A DNA stretch of 64,000 nucleotides from NCBI RefSeq assembly GCF_902499555.1, contig NZ_CABVMM010000013.1, positions 62,001 through 126,000 on the forward strand, read 5' to 3'. Source of the stretch: Mesonia oceanica. GTDB taxonomy: Bacteria; Bacteroidota; Bacteroidia; Flavobacteriales; Flavobacteriaceae. This document shows positions 9,501 to 17,232 of this stretch, piece by piece. A model generated the notes under the pieces. That model did not search any database. It saw only the letters and a list, made by a program, of their open reading frames with translations, and had not been told where the DNA came from. The position numbers were made by a program, and so were the translations under genes. How positions within the stretch are numbered: the stretch's first letter is position 1; every line of letters begins with the position of its first letter.

Positions 9501-9939
9501 CCATATTTACCCAATAGCCCATTTTTTCAGTAAGGTCAGACCACACATCGGTGTAACGCATCACCGCGTTTTTACACGCATCGTTATATTCTTCCACAGA
9601 AATTTTAGTACCAATATCTTCTTTGGTAATTCCGAGTTCTTTTTCTACACCAAGTTCTACCGGAAGCCCGTGCGTATCCCACCCGGCCTTACGTTTTACC
9701 TGATAGCCTTTTTGGGTTTTATAACGACAAAAAATATCTTTAATACTTCTCGCCATCACGTGATGAATACCGGGAAGACCGTTGGCTGAAGGAGGTCCTT
9801 CAAAAAATACAAAAGGTTCTTTTCCCTCTCGGGTAGTTATACTCTTATCAAAAATGTCTTGTTCTTTCCAAAAATGAAGGATTTCTTCTGCAACTTTTGG
9901 AAGGTCAAGCCCTTTATATTCAGTAAACTTCTTACTCAT
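6517..9939 (-). CDS. ileS: Isoleucyl-tRNA synthetase
   Basis: 1140 residues, a long IleRS resembling the eukaryote-like type rather than the roughly 940-residue E. coli type. The class I signature appears as GPPSANGLPGIHHVMARSIKD, in which the HIGH box reads GIHH at residues 57-60. WDTHGLPVE is at 87-95. The CP1 editing domain has TTTPWTLPSN (244-253) and GTGIVHTAPTFGADD (362-376). The KMSKR loop is at 688-692, and an anticodon-binding domain and a carboxy-terminal extension follow. The gene charges tRNA-Ile and proofreads valine. The eukaryote-like type is often less sensitive to mupirocin; that is a family expectation only. The DksA-like gene follows in the same operon. Confidence 0.98.
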   Translation of the reverse strand: MSKKFTEYKGLDLPKVAEEILHFWKEQDIFDKSITTREGKEPFVFFEGPPSANGLPGIHHVMARSIKDIFCRYKTQKGYQVKRKAGWDTHGLPVELGVEKELGITKEDIGTKISVEEYNDACKNAVMRYTDVWSDLTEKMGYWVNMDDPYITYKSKYMESVWWLLSQIYKKDLIYKGYTIQPYSPKAGTGLSSHELNQPGTYQDVTDTTVTAQFKAVKNEAFENSVLGQIDEIQDEPVYFIAWTTTPWTLPSNTALTVGPKIDYVLVKTYNQYTFEPINIIVAKNLVSKNFNKKFHQVENEETLNSYKQGDQKIPYLVLSECKGKDLVGIKYEQLLPYAKPHNHPEDAFRVISGDFVTTEDGTGIVHTAPTFGADDAMVAKQATPEIPPMLVEDENGNLVPLVDLQGKFRPEMGEFAGKYVKNEYYDEEDAPEKSVDVEIAIKLKEENRAFNVEKYVHSYPNCWRTDKPILYYPLDSWFIKVTEVKDRMHELNKGINWKPKSTGEGRFGNWLANANDWNLSRSRFWGIPLPIWRTEDGKEEKIIGSIAELKEEMQKAVDAGLMKADAFAEFEVGNMSEENYEKVDLHKNVVDKITLVSSEGKPMKREADLIDVWFDSGSMPYAQWHYPFENKEQVEAGDKKADFIAEGVDQTRGWFYTLHAIATMIFDDVAYKNVVSNGLVLDKHGQKMSKRLGNAADPFETLAAFGPDATRWYMIANANPWDNLKFDIEGISEVRRKFFGTLYNTYSFFSLYANIDEFTYAEDDVKLADRPEIDRWILSELHTLIGKVDEFYSTYEPTKAARAISEFVQENLSNWFVRLSRRRFWKGDYQQDKISAYQTLYTCLETVAKLGAPIAPFYMDRLYKDLTKATQKEDFESVHLAAFPVQDESFIDKSLERKMEMAQIISSLVLSLRKKEMIKVRQPLQRVMVPVLDPSVKEQILEVAELIKSEVNVKEIEMIDDASGILVKNIKPNFRTLGPKFGKDMKHVVAAVNQLEAADIAQIERDGELNVEVNGKMTTLQLDDVEITSEDIEGWLVASNAGLTVALDVTINEELKKEGIARELVNRIQNLRKDSGFEVTDKIDIKLLKDGVVENAVQDNLEYIKNETLTANLELADKLDSGEEINFDDVNTQLLINKH

Positions 9940-10107
9940 TTGTACGCATTTTCTAATGGTTTGCGAAATTAAGGAATTTTATGCAACCGACTTTCAATAT
10001 TTTAAAAAAAACTCCCTGATTAAGAATATGATAAAGTTCTATTTTCTTCAGCTTCACAGCTTAGCAGAAATCTAAAAATAAAAGCTAAATTTTATAAATG
10101 CATTATT

Positions 10108-10115
10108 TATATTTG
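10108..10115 (+). promoter_or_regulatory. -7 promoter box of terB
   Basis: TATATTTG fits the TAnnTTTG consensus exactly, 19 bp upstream of the terB ATG at 10135. No clear -33 element is seen. Confidence 0.5.
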
Positions 10116-10134
10116 CCCATCAAAAATTATAATT

Positions 10135-10560
10135 ATGTCATTTTCAGATTTATTTGGTTCAGGAGAACACACCAAAAATCTTGGGCACTTTGCGGCCATT
10201 GTTAATATAGCTGCTGTTGACGGTGAAATTAACGAGGAAGAAAAACAGGTGCTGGAACGTCTTGCCAGAAAATTGGATATTCACGAAAGTGAAGTAAAAG
10301 AGGTTTTAAAGAACCCAAGTAACTATCCTATTACTCCTCCGCACACAACTGAAAAAAGGTTAGAAAGGCTTTACGATTTACTGACCGTAATTTTCGCTGA
10401 TCACGATATGGACGAGCAAGAAGCTTTTTTACTTAAACGCTATGCAGTTGGTTTAGGTTTTTCTTCAGAGAGTTCTAAGGAAATCATCGAAAAGTCTATC
10501 AAAATATTAGGCGGAAGTCTAAGTTTTGATGATTATAAATATTTACTAGACAGAAAGTAA
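10135..10560 (+). CDS. TerB-family (tellurite-resistance-like) protein
   Basis: 141 residues forming the all-helical TerB domain. The acidic metal-binding motif is visible in its two repeats: AAVDGEINEEEKQVLERLARK (about 30-50) and FADHDMDEQEAFLLKRYAVG (about 94-113). TerB-like proteins are linked to stress responses and membrane-associated metal sensing, but stand-alone copies in Bacteroidota have no defined role. There are no ter-operon neighbours (terC, terD, terZ), so a tellurite function is not supported here. The gene is monocistronic, converges on fbp, and its stop codon lies inside the terminator stem. Confidence 0.85.
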   Translation: MSFSDLFGSGEHTKNLGHFAAIVNIAAVDGEINEEEKQVLERLARKLDIHESEVKEVLKNPSNYPITPPHTTEKRLERLYDLLTVIFADHDMDEQEAFLLKRYAVGLGFSSESSKEIIEKSIKILGGSLSFDDYKYLLDRK

Positions 10561-10592
10561 GAGTTGATCTTACTTTCTGTTTTTTATTTTTC
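10550..10592 (+). terminator. Terminator of terB, overlapping its stop codon
   Basis: A perfect 12-bp stem, ACAGAAAGTAAG at 10550-10561 and CTTACTTTCTGT at 10569-10580, encloses a 7-base loop and is followed by TTTTTTATTTTT. The terB stop codon TAA (10558-10560) is part of the left arm. The T-tract reads through to the end of fbp, so it mainly serves the plus strand. Confidence 0.85.
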
Positions 10593-11597
10593 TTTTGCGT
10601 TTCGCATACATTCTTCTGCTTTCTCAACCATATTTTTACTTCCGCAGAAAAATGGAACACGTTCGTGCAGTTCAGTTGGTTTAATATCCATAATCCGTTT
10701 AAAACCATTGCTAGCCTTTCCTCCGGCTTGTTCTGCAATAAAAGCCATCGGGTTACATTCATATAACAATCGTAATTTTCCATCAGGATATTTAGAACTT
10801 CCGGGATAAATATAAATTCCCCCTTTAATCATATTCCTATGAATATCAGAAACTAACGATCCTATATATCTTGAGGTGTACGGCCTATCGTCTTCTTCAG
10901 CCTGACAATATTTTATATAATCTTTTACCCCTCGAGGAAATTGCGCATAATTTCCTTCATTCACCGAATAGATATTTCCGTCTTCAGAAAATTTCATGTT
11001 AGGATGCGAAAGGTAATAGGTTCCAATTGCCGGATTTAAGGTAAAGCCATTTACTCCGTGACCGGTTGTATAAACCAGCATGGTAGAGGTTCCGTAAATA
11101 ATATAACCGGCCGCTACTTGCAAATTACCGGGCTGCAAGAAATCTTCCATGGTTACCGGAGTCCCAATTGGAGTAACACGGCGATAAACTGAAAATATAG
11201 TCCCTACAGACACATTTACATCAATATTTGAACTACCGTCCAACGGATCCATCAAAACCACGTATTTATTTTTGTGATCTTTGTTGTGCCCTTGGATGGT
11301 TATATACTCATCATTCTCTTCGGAAGCGATTCCGCAAACGATTTCGCGATTGGTTAAAGTTTGAATAAATTTTTGGTTGGCGTAAACATCTAATTTTTGT
11401 TGTTCTTCCCCCTGAATATTGGTGTCTCCTACTGCTCCGGTGATATCTACGAGACCGGCTTTATTCACTTCGTGGTTCACCACTTTGGCCGCTAACCTTA
11501 TCGAGTTAATTAGCCTTGAAAGTTCTCCGGAAGAATAAGGGAAAGCCTGCTGGTTTTCAATAATAAATTCACCCAGCGTTTGGTTTTTTTTAGACAT
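10584..11597 (-). CDS. fbp: Fructose-1,6-bisphosphatase, class I
   Basis: 337 residues, the usual size. It hydrolyses fructose-1,6-bisphosphate to fructose-6-phosphate in gluconeogenesis. Metal-binding motifs are clear: EENDEY in the 90s and [19 protein letters not shown] starting at residue 117 (Asp117, Asp120, Gly121). The substrate region [20 protein letters not shown] and [18 protein letters not shown] near the carboxy end are standard class I blocks. The gene is transcribed divergently from the GNAT gene, with a CAAAAATA -7 box (reverse strand) between them, and converges on terB. A housekeeping copy with no unusual features. Confidence 0.97.
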   Translation of the reverse strand: MSKKNQTLGEFIIENQQAFPYSSGELSRLINSIRLAAKVVNHEVNKAGLVDITGAVGDTNIQGEEQQKLDVYANQKFIQTLTNREIVCGIASEENDEYITIQGHNKDHKNKYVVLMDPLDGSSNIDVNVSVGTIFSVYRRVTPIGTPVTMEDFLQPGNLQVAAGYIIYGTSTMLVYTTGHGVNGFTLNPAIGTYYLSHPNMKFSEDGNIYSVNEGNYAQFPRGVKDYIKYCQAEEDDRPYTSRYIGSLVSDIHRNMIKGGIYIYPGSSKYPDGKLRLLYECNPMAFIAEQAGGKASNGFKRIMDIKPTELHERVPFFCGSKNMVEKAEECMRNAKEK

Positions 11598-11616
11598 ATT
11601 TCATTTGTTTCTTCAA

Positions 11617-11624
11617 CAAAAATA
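11617..11624 (-). promoter_or_regulatory. -7 promoter box of fbp
   Basis: Read on the minus strand this is TATTTTTG, an exact TAnnTTTG match, 19 bp upstream of the fbp ATG (complement of 11597). No convincing -33 element is seen. Confidence 0.5.
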
Positions 11625-11645
11625 GAAAAAAAGTGATTGTATTGC

Positions 11646-11653
11646 TATTTTTG
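11646..11653 (+). promoter_or_regulatory. -7 promoter box of the GNAT-aspartate kinase unit
   Basis: TATTTTTG, an exact -7 match, lies 8 bp before an in-frame GTG (11662) and 17 bp before the ATG at 11671. The short leader makes the ATG the more natural start. Confidence 0.45.
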
Positions 11654-11670
11654 TTTGCAAAGTGCAAGAT

Positions 11671-12153
11671 ATGGATTTTCAAGTAAGAAAGGCATCCCAA
11701 GAAGATATGCCTTCCGTTTTAAGTTTAATTCAACAATTAGCCGTTTACGAAAGAGAACCTGATGCGGTAGAAGTTACCGTGGAAGATTTAGAAAGAGATG
11801 GTTTTGGCGAAAACCCATTATTTAACTGTTTTGTTGCCGAAACTGAAGGAAAAATAATAGGAATGGCACTTTTTTATTTTAGGTACTCTACTTGGAAAGG
11901 AAAAACCGTTCATTTAGAAGATTTAATTGTCAATGAAGCTTATCGAGGTCATGGCATTGGTTTTCAGATTTATAAAAAAGTAATGGAGTTTGCTGCTGAA
12001 AATAACCTAAAACGGGTAGAATGGGTTGTTCTAGATTGGAATGCACCGGCCATCAATTTTTATAAAAATACGGGAGCAACTATTTTTTCTGAATGGAACA
12101 CCGTTCAGTTTGATGAAGATTCGATTCACAAATTTCTGAAAAGCAATTCATGA
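11671..12153 (+). CDS. GNAT-family N-acetyltransferase
   Basis: 160 residues from the ATG at 11671; a GTG three codons earlier (11662) is possible, but homologues typically start with the MDFQVRKA-like strand. The GNAT fold is clear. The amino terminus VRKASQEDMPSVLSLIQQLA is typical of the SpeG/diamine acetyltransferase-like subgroup. Motif A with the acetyl-CoA pyrophosphate loop appears as HLEDLIVNEAYRGHGIGFQI (Arg-Gly-His-Gly-Ile-Gly). The last part, DWNAPAINFYKNTGA, is the conserved motif B tail. The stop overlaps the start of aspartate kinase in an ATGA junction, so the two are co-translated. A polyamine or amino-acid substrate is likely but not determinable. Confidence 0.9.
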   Translation: MDFQVRKASQEDMPSVLSLIQQLAVYEREPDAVEVTVEDLERDGFGENPLFNCFVAETEGKIIGMALFYFRYSTWKGKTVHLEDLIVNEAYRGHGIGFQIYKKVMEFAAENNLKRVEWVVLDWNAPAINFYKNTGATIFSEWNTVQFDEDSIHKFLKSNS

Positions 12154-13403
12154 ATATATTCAAGTTTGGAGGCGCATCGGTAAAAGATGCCCAAGGTGTA
12201 AAAAACGTTGCCAAAGTCTTACAAAAAACCGGCATTACCCATAAAGTTGTGGTGATTTCAGCTATGGGAAAAACCACCAATGCTTTAGAGAAAGTCATTC
12301 ATAGTTATTTTGAAGAAGACACCAGTCTTACTGAGAATATTCAGGTAATTAAAACTTATCATCATCAAATTTTAATGGAGCTTTTTCCTGATAAAAGCCT
12401 TCCTGTTTTTCATAAAGTGAAACATTTATTTGAAGAACTAGAAACTTTTCTAAATCGAAATAAATCACCTAACTACGATTATGTTTACGATCAAGTAATA
12501 GGTTTTGGAGAATTAATCAGCACCACTATCGTCAGTGAATATTTAAGTTTTCTCAATATTGAAAACACGTGGCTGGATGCCCGAAACCTTATCAAAACCG
12601 ATGCTACTTATCGCGATGCTAAAGTAAATTGGGTTTCAACAGAAAAGAAAATTCAGGAAAATATCCAAGGGAATAAATTGTACCTCACACAAGGTTTTAT
12701 TGCTTCAGATCCCAATAATTTTACCACCACACTCGGCCGAGAAGGAAGTGACTATACCGCTGGAATTTTCGCCTATTGCCTAAAAGCCATTGATGTAACC
12801 ATTTGGAAAGATGTTGATGGCGTACTCAATGCAGATCCCCGGGTTTTTAAAAACACCCAGCTTCTCAAAGAAATTAGTTACGAAGAAGCCATAGAGCTAG
12901 CTTTTTACGGTGCATCGGTAATTCACCCTAAAACACTTCAACCTTTACAAAAGAGGGAAATACCATTATTAGTGAAATCTTTTTATCATCCCGAAGCAGA
13001 AGGAACTGTTGTTGGTAGAGGTAAAATTATCACTCCGTATGTTCCTTGTTTTATCGTTAAGAAAAACTTGGTGCTTTTATCACTTTCTGCGCTAGATTTT
13101 TCCTTTTTTGTGGAAGAAAACATAAGTGAAATTTTTGCGTTATTTCACAAATACCAAATTAAAGTAGACCTTATTCAAAATTCTGCCATTAGTTTTTCGG
13201 TATGTGTCGATAATAAATTCAACAATGTTGATAAATTAATTACGCATCTAAAAGCAAAATATAAGGTAAAATACCATAAAAATGTTTCGCTTTATACCAT
13301 TCGGCATTTTTCAGAAGAAGCTATCAATCAGCTAGAAGAAGGTAAAACCATTTTACTCAAACAGCTTACCAGAACAACGGTACAGCTTGTCACCAAAGAG
13401 TAA
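12150..13403 (+). CDS. Aspartate kinase, monofunctional
   Basis: 417 residues. It phosphorylates aspartate, the first step to Lys, Thr, Met and diaminopimelate. The kinase domain begins with NIFKFGGASVKDAQG (KFGGAS at 5-10) and contains TLGREGSDYTAGI and WKDVDGVLNADPR, the nucleotide and aspartate-binding blocks. The carboxy-terminal part (about 300-417) is regulatory and ACT-like but weakly conserved (LVLLSLSALDFSFF). No homoserine dehydrogenase domain is present, so this is a separate enzyme from the ThrA-type fusion found in many Bacteroidota. It overlaps the GNAT gene by four bases. The isozyme and its feedback inhibitor cannot be read from sequence. Confidence 0.93.
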   Translation: MNIFKFGGASVKDAQGVKNVAKVLQKTGITHKVVVISAMGKTTNALEKVIHSYFEEDTSLTENIQVIKTYHHQILMELFPDKSLPVFHKVKHLFEELETFLNRNKSPNYDYVYDQVIGFGELISTTIVSEYLSFLNIENTWLDARNLIKTDATYRDAKVNWVSTEKKIQENIQGNKLYLTQGFIASDPNNFTTTLGREGSDYTAGIFAYCLKAIDVTIWKDVDGVLNADPRVFKNTQLLKEISYEEAIELAFYGASVIHPKTLQPLQKREIPLLVKSFYHPEAEGTVVGRGKIITPYVPCFIVKKNLVLLSLSALDFSFFVEENISEIFALFHKYQIKVDLIQNSAISFSVCVDNKFNNVDKLITHLKAKYKVKYHKNVSLYTIRHFSEEAINQLEEGKTILLKQLTRTTVQLVTKE

Positions 13404-13425
13404 AATACCGATAACCTAAATTTAT

Positions 13426-13433
13426 TATATTTG
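13426..13433 (+). promoter_or_regulatory. -7 promoter box of the acyltransferase gene
   Basis: TATATTTG fits TAnnTTTG exactly and ends 15 bp before the ATG at 13449, within the 45-bp gap after aspartate kinase. The acyltransferase therefore probably has its own transcript. Confidence 0.45.
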
Positions 13434-13448
13434 TAAGAAAACGTATGT

Positions 13449-15260
13449 ATGGGGTTTGTTTCTGCTAAAGAAGTTGCAAAGGGACTTAATATAGAAAAGT
13501 TCGGGTTTTTAGGAACTGCTTTTGGAGCGGCTTTGATGCAGCTAACGAAGTTAAGTCATTTTAATAAAGTTTACGAGGACCGTAAACACCTTAGTGGAAC
13601 TCAATTTATAGATTCTATTCTCAATTATTTAGAAGTAGATTTTGAAATTCCTGAAAAAGATTTAAAAAGAATCCCTAAAACCGGCCCTTTTATTGCTATT
13701 TCCAATCATCCGCTCGGTGCTATTGACGGAATGATTTTAATGAAAATACTTATAGAAAAACGACCCGATTTTAAAATAATCGCCAATTTCTTACTACACC
13801 GGCTAGACCCGCTACAACCTTATATCATGCCTGTTAATCCTTTTGAAGATAGAAAGGAAGCAAAATCAAGTGTAAAAGGTTTAAAAGAATCTATTCTGCA
13901 TCTCCGAAACGGTAACCCATTAGGGATTTTCCCAGCAGGTGAAGTTTCAACACATAAAGAAGATAAAATTATTGTAGACAGACCTTGGCTTCCGGAAGCG
14001 ATGAAACTTATTCAAAAATCTGAAGTTCCGGTAGTCCCCATTTATTTTCATGCAAAAAATAGCGCTGCATTTTATCGGTTAGCAAAACTGAATGATTCCT
14101 TTCGAACAGCGAAACTTCCCAGTGAAATGCTCACCCAAAAAAAACGTAAAATAAAAGTGCGGATCGGGAATCCCATTTCGGTAGCAGATCAGCAAGAACA
14201 TGAAACGCTAGAAGATTTCACTAATTTTTTGCGCAGAAAAACCTATATGCTTTCCAGTGGGTTCAACAAGAAAAGCTTATTGAAAAACATTCATATCCCG
14301 AAGCAAATTAAAATTCCACGATCTCCCAAACAAATTGCAGGTGAAACGGAAGATTATTTGATGGAAGCCGAAATAGATTTTTGCCGAGAAAATGACAAAC
14401 GCTTACTCCAAAGTAAAAACTACGAAGTTTTTCTAGTCACTAGGGAACATATTCCTAATATCGTAAAAGAAATTGGACGCCTACGGGAAATCACTTTCCG
14501 AGCTATTGGAGAAGGGACTAACAATGCTACCGATTTAGATGAATTTGACGATTATTACCACCATTTGTTTCTATATGATAATGAAGGAAAAAAAATAGTT
14601 GGCGCTTATCGCATGGGGTTCGGAAAAGAAATATTCCCAAAATATGGAATCGATGGGTTTTACCTTCAGCAATTATTCCGTTTTGAACCGGAATTATACA
14701 AGCTCATGAGTGAATCTATAGAAATGGGACGTGCTTTTATCGTTAAAGAATATCAGCAAAAACCCATGCCATTATTTTTGTTATGGAAAGGGATCGTTCA
14801 TTGTACGCTTCGTTTCCCGGAACATAATTACCTTATTGGTGGCGTAAGCATTAGTAATAAATTCTCAGATTTTTCAAAATCGATGATGATTGAGTTTATG
14901 AAGTCTCATTATTACGATCCTTATGTAGCACAATACATTCGCCCTAAAAAAGAATACAAGGTCAAATTGAAAGATGCCGATAAAGATTTTGTCTTTGATG
15001 AAACCGAAGCCGACCTCAACAAATTTGATAAAATTATTGATGAGCTTGAACCTGATAGCTTAAGAATGCCGGTTTTACTGAAAAAGTATATCAAGCAAAA
15101 CGCAAAAGTTGTAGCTTTTAATGTAGATCCACTTTTTAATAACTCGGTAGATGGATTAATGTACATCCGTATTGCCGACTTACCCGAATCGACTGTAAAA
15201 CCAGTAATGGAAGAATTACAGGAAGAGTTGGAAAAAAAGATCAATAGTAATGAGGGTTAA
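13449..15260 (+). CDS. OlsF-like bifunctional acyltransferase (PlsC domain plus GNAT/hemolysin-like domain)
   Basis: 603 residues in two domains. The amino-terminal PlsC-type O-acyltransferase (about 70-280) has NHPLGAIDG, with His87 and Asp93 five residues apart (the canonical HX4D has four between), and FPAGEVS at 161-167. The carboxy-terminal part (about 330-540) resembles the OlsB/hemolysin GNAT-type N-acyltransferase (VTREHIPNIVKEIGRLREITF, then IVGAYRMGFGKEI). This fusion matches OlsF of Serratia and Bacteroidota, which makes ornithine lipid by N-acylating ornithine and then O-acylating the product. Product identity (ornithine or glycine lipid) is inferred from family. It overlaps the next exported-protein gene by 11 bp. 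Confidence 0.85.
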   Translation: MGFVSAKEVAKGLNIEKFGFLGTAFGAALMQLTKLSHFNKVYEDRKHLSGTQFIDSILNYLEVDFEIPEKDLKRIPKTGPFIAISNHPLGAIDGMILMKILIEKRPDFKIIANFLLHRLDPLQPYIMPVNPFEDRKEAKSSVKGLKESILHLRNGNPLGIFPAGEVSTHKEDKIIVDRPWLPEAMKLIQKSEVPVVPIYFHAKNSAAFYRLAKLNDSFRTAKLPSEMLTQKKRKIKVRIGNPISVADQQEHETLEDFTNFLRRKTYMLSSGFNKKSLLKNIHIPKQIKIPRSPKQIAGETEDYLMEAEIDFCRENDKRLLQSKNYEVFLVTREHIPNIVKEIGRLREITFRAIGEGTNNATDLDEFDDYYHHLFLYDNEGKKIVGAYRMGFGKEIFPKYGIDGFYLQQLFRFEPELYKLMSESIEMGRAFIVKEYQQKPMPLFLLWKGIVHCTLRFPEHNYLIGGVSISNKFSDFSKSMMIEFMKSHYYDPYVAQYIRPKKEYKVKLKDADKDFVFDETEADLNKFDKIIDELEPDSLRMPVLLKKYIKQNAKVVAFNVDPLFNNSVDGLMYIRIADLPESTVKPVMEELQEELEKKINSNEG

Positions 15261-16293
15261 AAAACATTATGTATTTATTTTTCTTTTATTAATAAGCCTC
15301 ATTGGTTACACCCAAAATACGATTACCGGTAAAATTATAGATGCTGAAACCAAAGAACCTATCTACGGCGCTAGTATCTATTTTGATGGAACTACTATAG
15401 GTACGATATCAAATGACTCCGGAAAGTTCCAATTAACTATCAAAAAAGAATCTGATGTTCCACTTATCATAAGTTCCTTAGGTTACAAATCTGAGTTAAT
15501 TCAGCTTCAGAAACAGTTAGAATTAGGAGTTATTGAACTTGAAGTAGATCGAGAATCTTTAGAAGAAGTATTTCTAGAAACCGATCCTTGGTCTAGAGAG
15601 AAAAAACTCAATTATTTTAAAGAATGGCTATTGGGAGGAGACTACACAAAGAAAGAATGCAAAGTTCTTAATGAAGAAGATATAAAATTACGTTTTAGTC
15701 CTAGTTCTCAAACCCTTACCGCTTATTCAGAAAAAGTGCTTTTAATAGAGAATAAATATTTAGGTTACAAAATAAATTACCAGTTAATGGATTTTGAACT
15801 AAAATTTAATAAAAGAAAAATTACTCAATACAATAACGATACCCTTATTGAATTTCATCCTAATTCTTTTTATTATGCTGGAAGCAGTTTCTTTCAAGAA
15901 ATAAATAAAGACACAAAAAGAAAACATCTAAAAAGAAGAGAAAAAATATTTTTAGGGTCACTTACCCATTTTATGAGATCTCTTTCTAATAAAAAATTAA
16001 AAGAAAATAATTTTAAAATATTTCAAGAAGGTAGAGAAATCCCTCCCTATAGATATTTTAATATAGATTCTATATCAAATAACAAAAATAAAATTGATTT
16101 TTTAACCAAAAAAATTTCTGTTCTATACGATAATAAATATCAATCTTATATAAAATTAATAGATAACTTAACTAGCACATCCTTCTATACCGATAACTTA
16201 GGCAACTTTTACCCGAACAGGTATTTTTATATTAGCGGCTATATGAGTACTTTGAGAATTTCGAGTTTATTGCCTTTAGATTACAGGCTATAA
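15250..16293 (+). CDS. Exported protein with carboxypeptidase-like regulatory domain
   Basis: 347 residues. A signal peptide (VFIFLLLISLIGYTQ) precedes a CarboxypepD_reg-like beta-sandwich at about residues 23-105 (ITGKIIDAETKEPIYGASI, then ISNDSGKFQLTI), the domain that often opens Bacteroidota outer-membrane proteins. The remaining 240 residues are charged and aromatic-rich, without a TonB-plug or an obvious beta-barrel signature, and I recognise no family. The start codon overlaps the acyltransferase stop by 11 bp, so it is translated from the same message. A role at the cell envelope is likely; anything more precise is unsupported. Confidence 0.8.
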   Translation: MRVKKHYVFIFLLLISLIGYTQNTITGKIIDAETKEPIYGASIYFDGTTIGTISNDSGKFQLTIKKESDVPLIISSLGYKSELIQLQKQLELGVIELEVDRESLEEVFLETDPWSREKKLNYFKEWLLGGDYTKKECKVLNEEDIKLRFSPSSQTLTAYSEKVLLIENKYLGYKINYQLMDFELKFNKRKITQYNNDTLIEFHPNSFYYAGSSFFQEINKDTKRKHLKRREKIFLGSLTHFMRSLSNKKLKENNFKIFQEGREIPPYRYFNIDSISNNKNKIDFLTKKISVLYDNKYQSYIKLIDNLTSTSFYTDNLGNFYPNRYFYISGYMSTLRISSLLPLDYRL

Positions 16294-16327
16294 TAAACAT
16301 CCCCATTCTGTTAATCCTTTGTTATTT

Positions 16328-16348
16328 AAGCTTTCTTTGAGAGAGCTT
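16328..16348 (+). terminator. Possible terminator after the exported protein
   Basis: AAGCTTTCT and AGAGAGCTT pair over nine positions with one G-U wobble around a three-base loop. The T-tract afterwards is weak (CTTCTGCTTCC), so this is a tentative call. Confidence 0.35.
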
Positions 16349-16385
16349 CTTCTGCTTCCTTAGTATCTTGAAAAGAAAAAACTTT

Positions 16386-17024
16386 ATGGAAACTATTTTA
16401 GTAGCTGGAGCAAACGGTAAAACAGGAAGAGAAATTATTAATATTTTAAAAGATAATCCTAGTTATGAACCTATTGCGATGGTTAGAAAAGAAGAACAAC
16501 AAGCTTACTTTGAAAATCAAAACGTAAAAGTAGAACTCGCAGATTTAGAAGGAGATCTTACTGAAGTTGTTAAAGGCAAAGACCGCGTTATTTTTGCTGC
16601 TGGGAGTGGAGGAAATACAAGCAAAGAAAAAACAACCGCAGTAGACCAAGAAGGAGCTATAAACCTTATTGATAGAGCAAAAGCTGCCGGAGTTAAGAAG
16701 TTTGTAATGCTAAGTTCTATGGGCGCAGACGATCCTTCTCAAAATGAAGATCTAAAACACTATTTGGAGGCCAAACAAACAGCAGACAAGCATTTAAAAG
16801 CAAGTTTTTTAGATTATAGTATTGTAAGACCAGGAGCATTGACCGACGGTGAAAAAAACAATCGCATCAAAGCCAAAGAGAAATTAAACGAATATGGTGA
16901 AATTTCTCGTAAAGACGTAGCTCAAGTATTGGTAGACTGCTTACCTCCAAATGTACTCCAAAATAAAACTTTTGAAATCTTAGAAGGTAACTTAGCTACA
17001 GAATTAGCCCTACAGGAAGTTTAA
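16386..17024 (+). CDS. NAD(P)-binding oxidoreductase, atypical SDR (SDR_a5-like)
   Basis: 212 residues from the ATG at 16386; the frame extends six codons back to a TTG at 16368, which is unlikely to be used. The Rossmann motif GANGKTG (residues 8-14) opens the chain, followed by a DLEG acidic position and VIFAAGSGG. There is no YxxxK catalytic pair in the usual place, as expected for NmrA/SDR_a5-type proteins that bind NADP(H) as redox sensors or quinone reductases. KFVMLSSMGADDPSQNEDLK is characteristic of the subgroup. It lies upstream of the remains of a DoxX-type gene and another SDR, which suggests a redox-stress cluster. Substrate unknown. Confidence 0.85.
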   Translation: METILVAGANGKTGREIINILKDNPSYEPIAMVRKEEQQAYFENQNVKVELADLEGDLTEVVKGKDRVIFAAGSGGNTSKEKTTAVDQEGAINLIDRAKAAGVKKFVMLSSMGADDPSQNEDLKHYLEAKQTADKHLKASFLDYSIVRPGALTDGEKNNRIKAKEKLNEYGEISRKDVAQVLVDCLPPNVLQNKTFEILEGNLATELALQEV

Positions 17025-17037
17025 AAGCTCCTTCTTA

Positions 17038-17190
17038 ATGTCTAATCACCTAATCGCTTTTCTATTAGCTAGGATTACTTTGGGAATCAAACTTTTCCTG
17101 CACGGATTTGTTCGAATTCCAAAACAGGAAGCATTTGCCTACGGAACCTCTCACAGGGTTCTAAAAGCAGAATGCTTCTTCTGGCTTTAG
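17038..17190 (+). pseudogene. Remnant of a DoxX-family membrane protein
   Basis: A 50-codon frame starts ATG at 17038 and ends TAG at 17190. Its first 35 codons (FLLARITLGIKLFLHGFVRI, then PKQEAFAYG) read like the first membrane helix and loop of DoxX-type quinone-linked membrane proteins, which are normally about 120-150 residues. The last 15 codons do not continue the family, and no downstream frame restores it. The likely event is an internal deletion that removed the other helices. It sits 13 bp after an SDR gene and 42 bp before another, and DoxX genes often neighbour such oxidoreductases. The call rests on recognition by eye. Confidence 0.5.
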
Positions 17191-17232
17191 TAGCGATCTA
17201 AACTTTATATTCTAAATTCAAAAAAAGAAAAG

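Noticed and set aside
10564..10809. An 81-codon plus-strand frame inside the end of fbp
   Set aside because: It is antisense to fbp and starts in the terB terminator T-tract.
15250..16293. TonB-dependent receptor or DUF5686-type outer-membrane protein
   Set aside because: Only the amino-terminal carboxypeptidase-like domain is recognisable; no plug domain and no convincing barrel follow.
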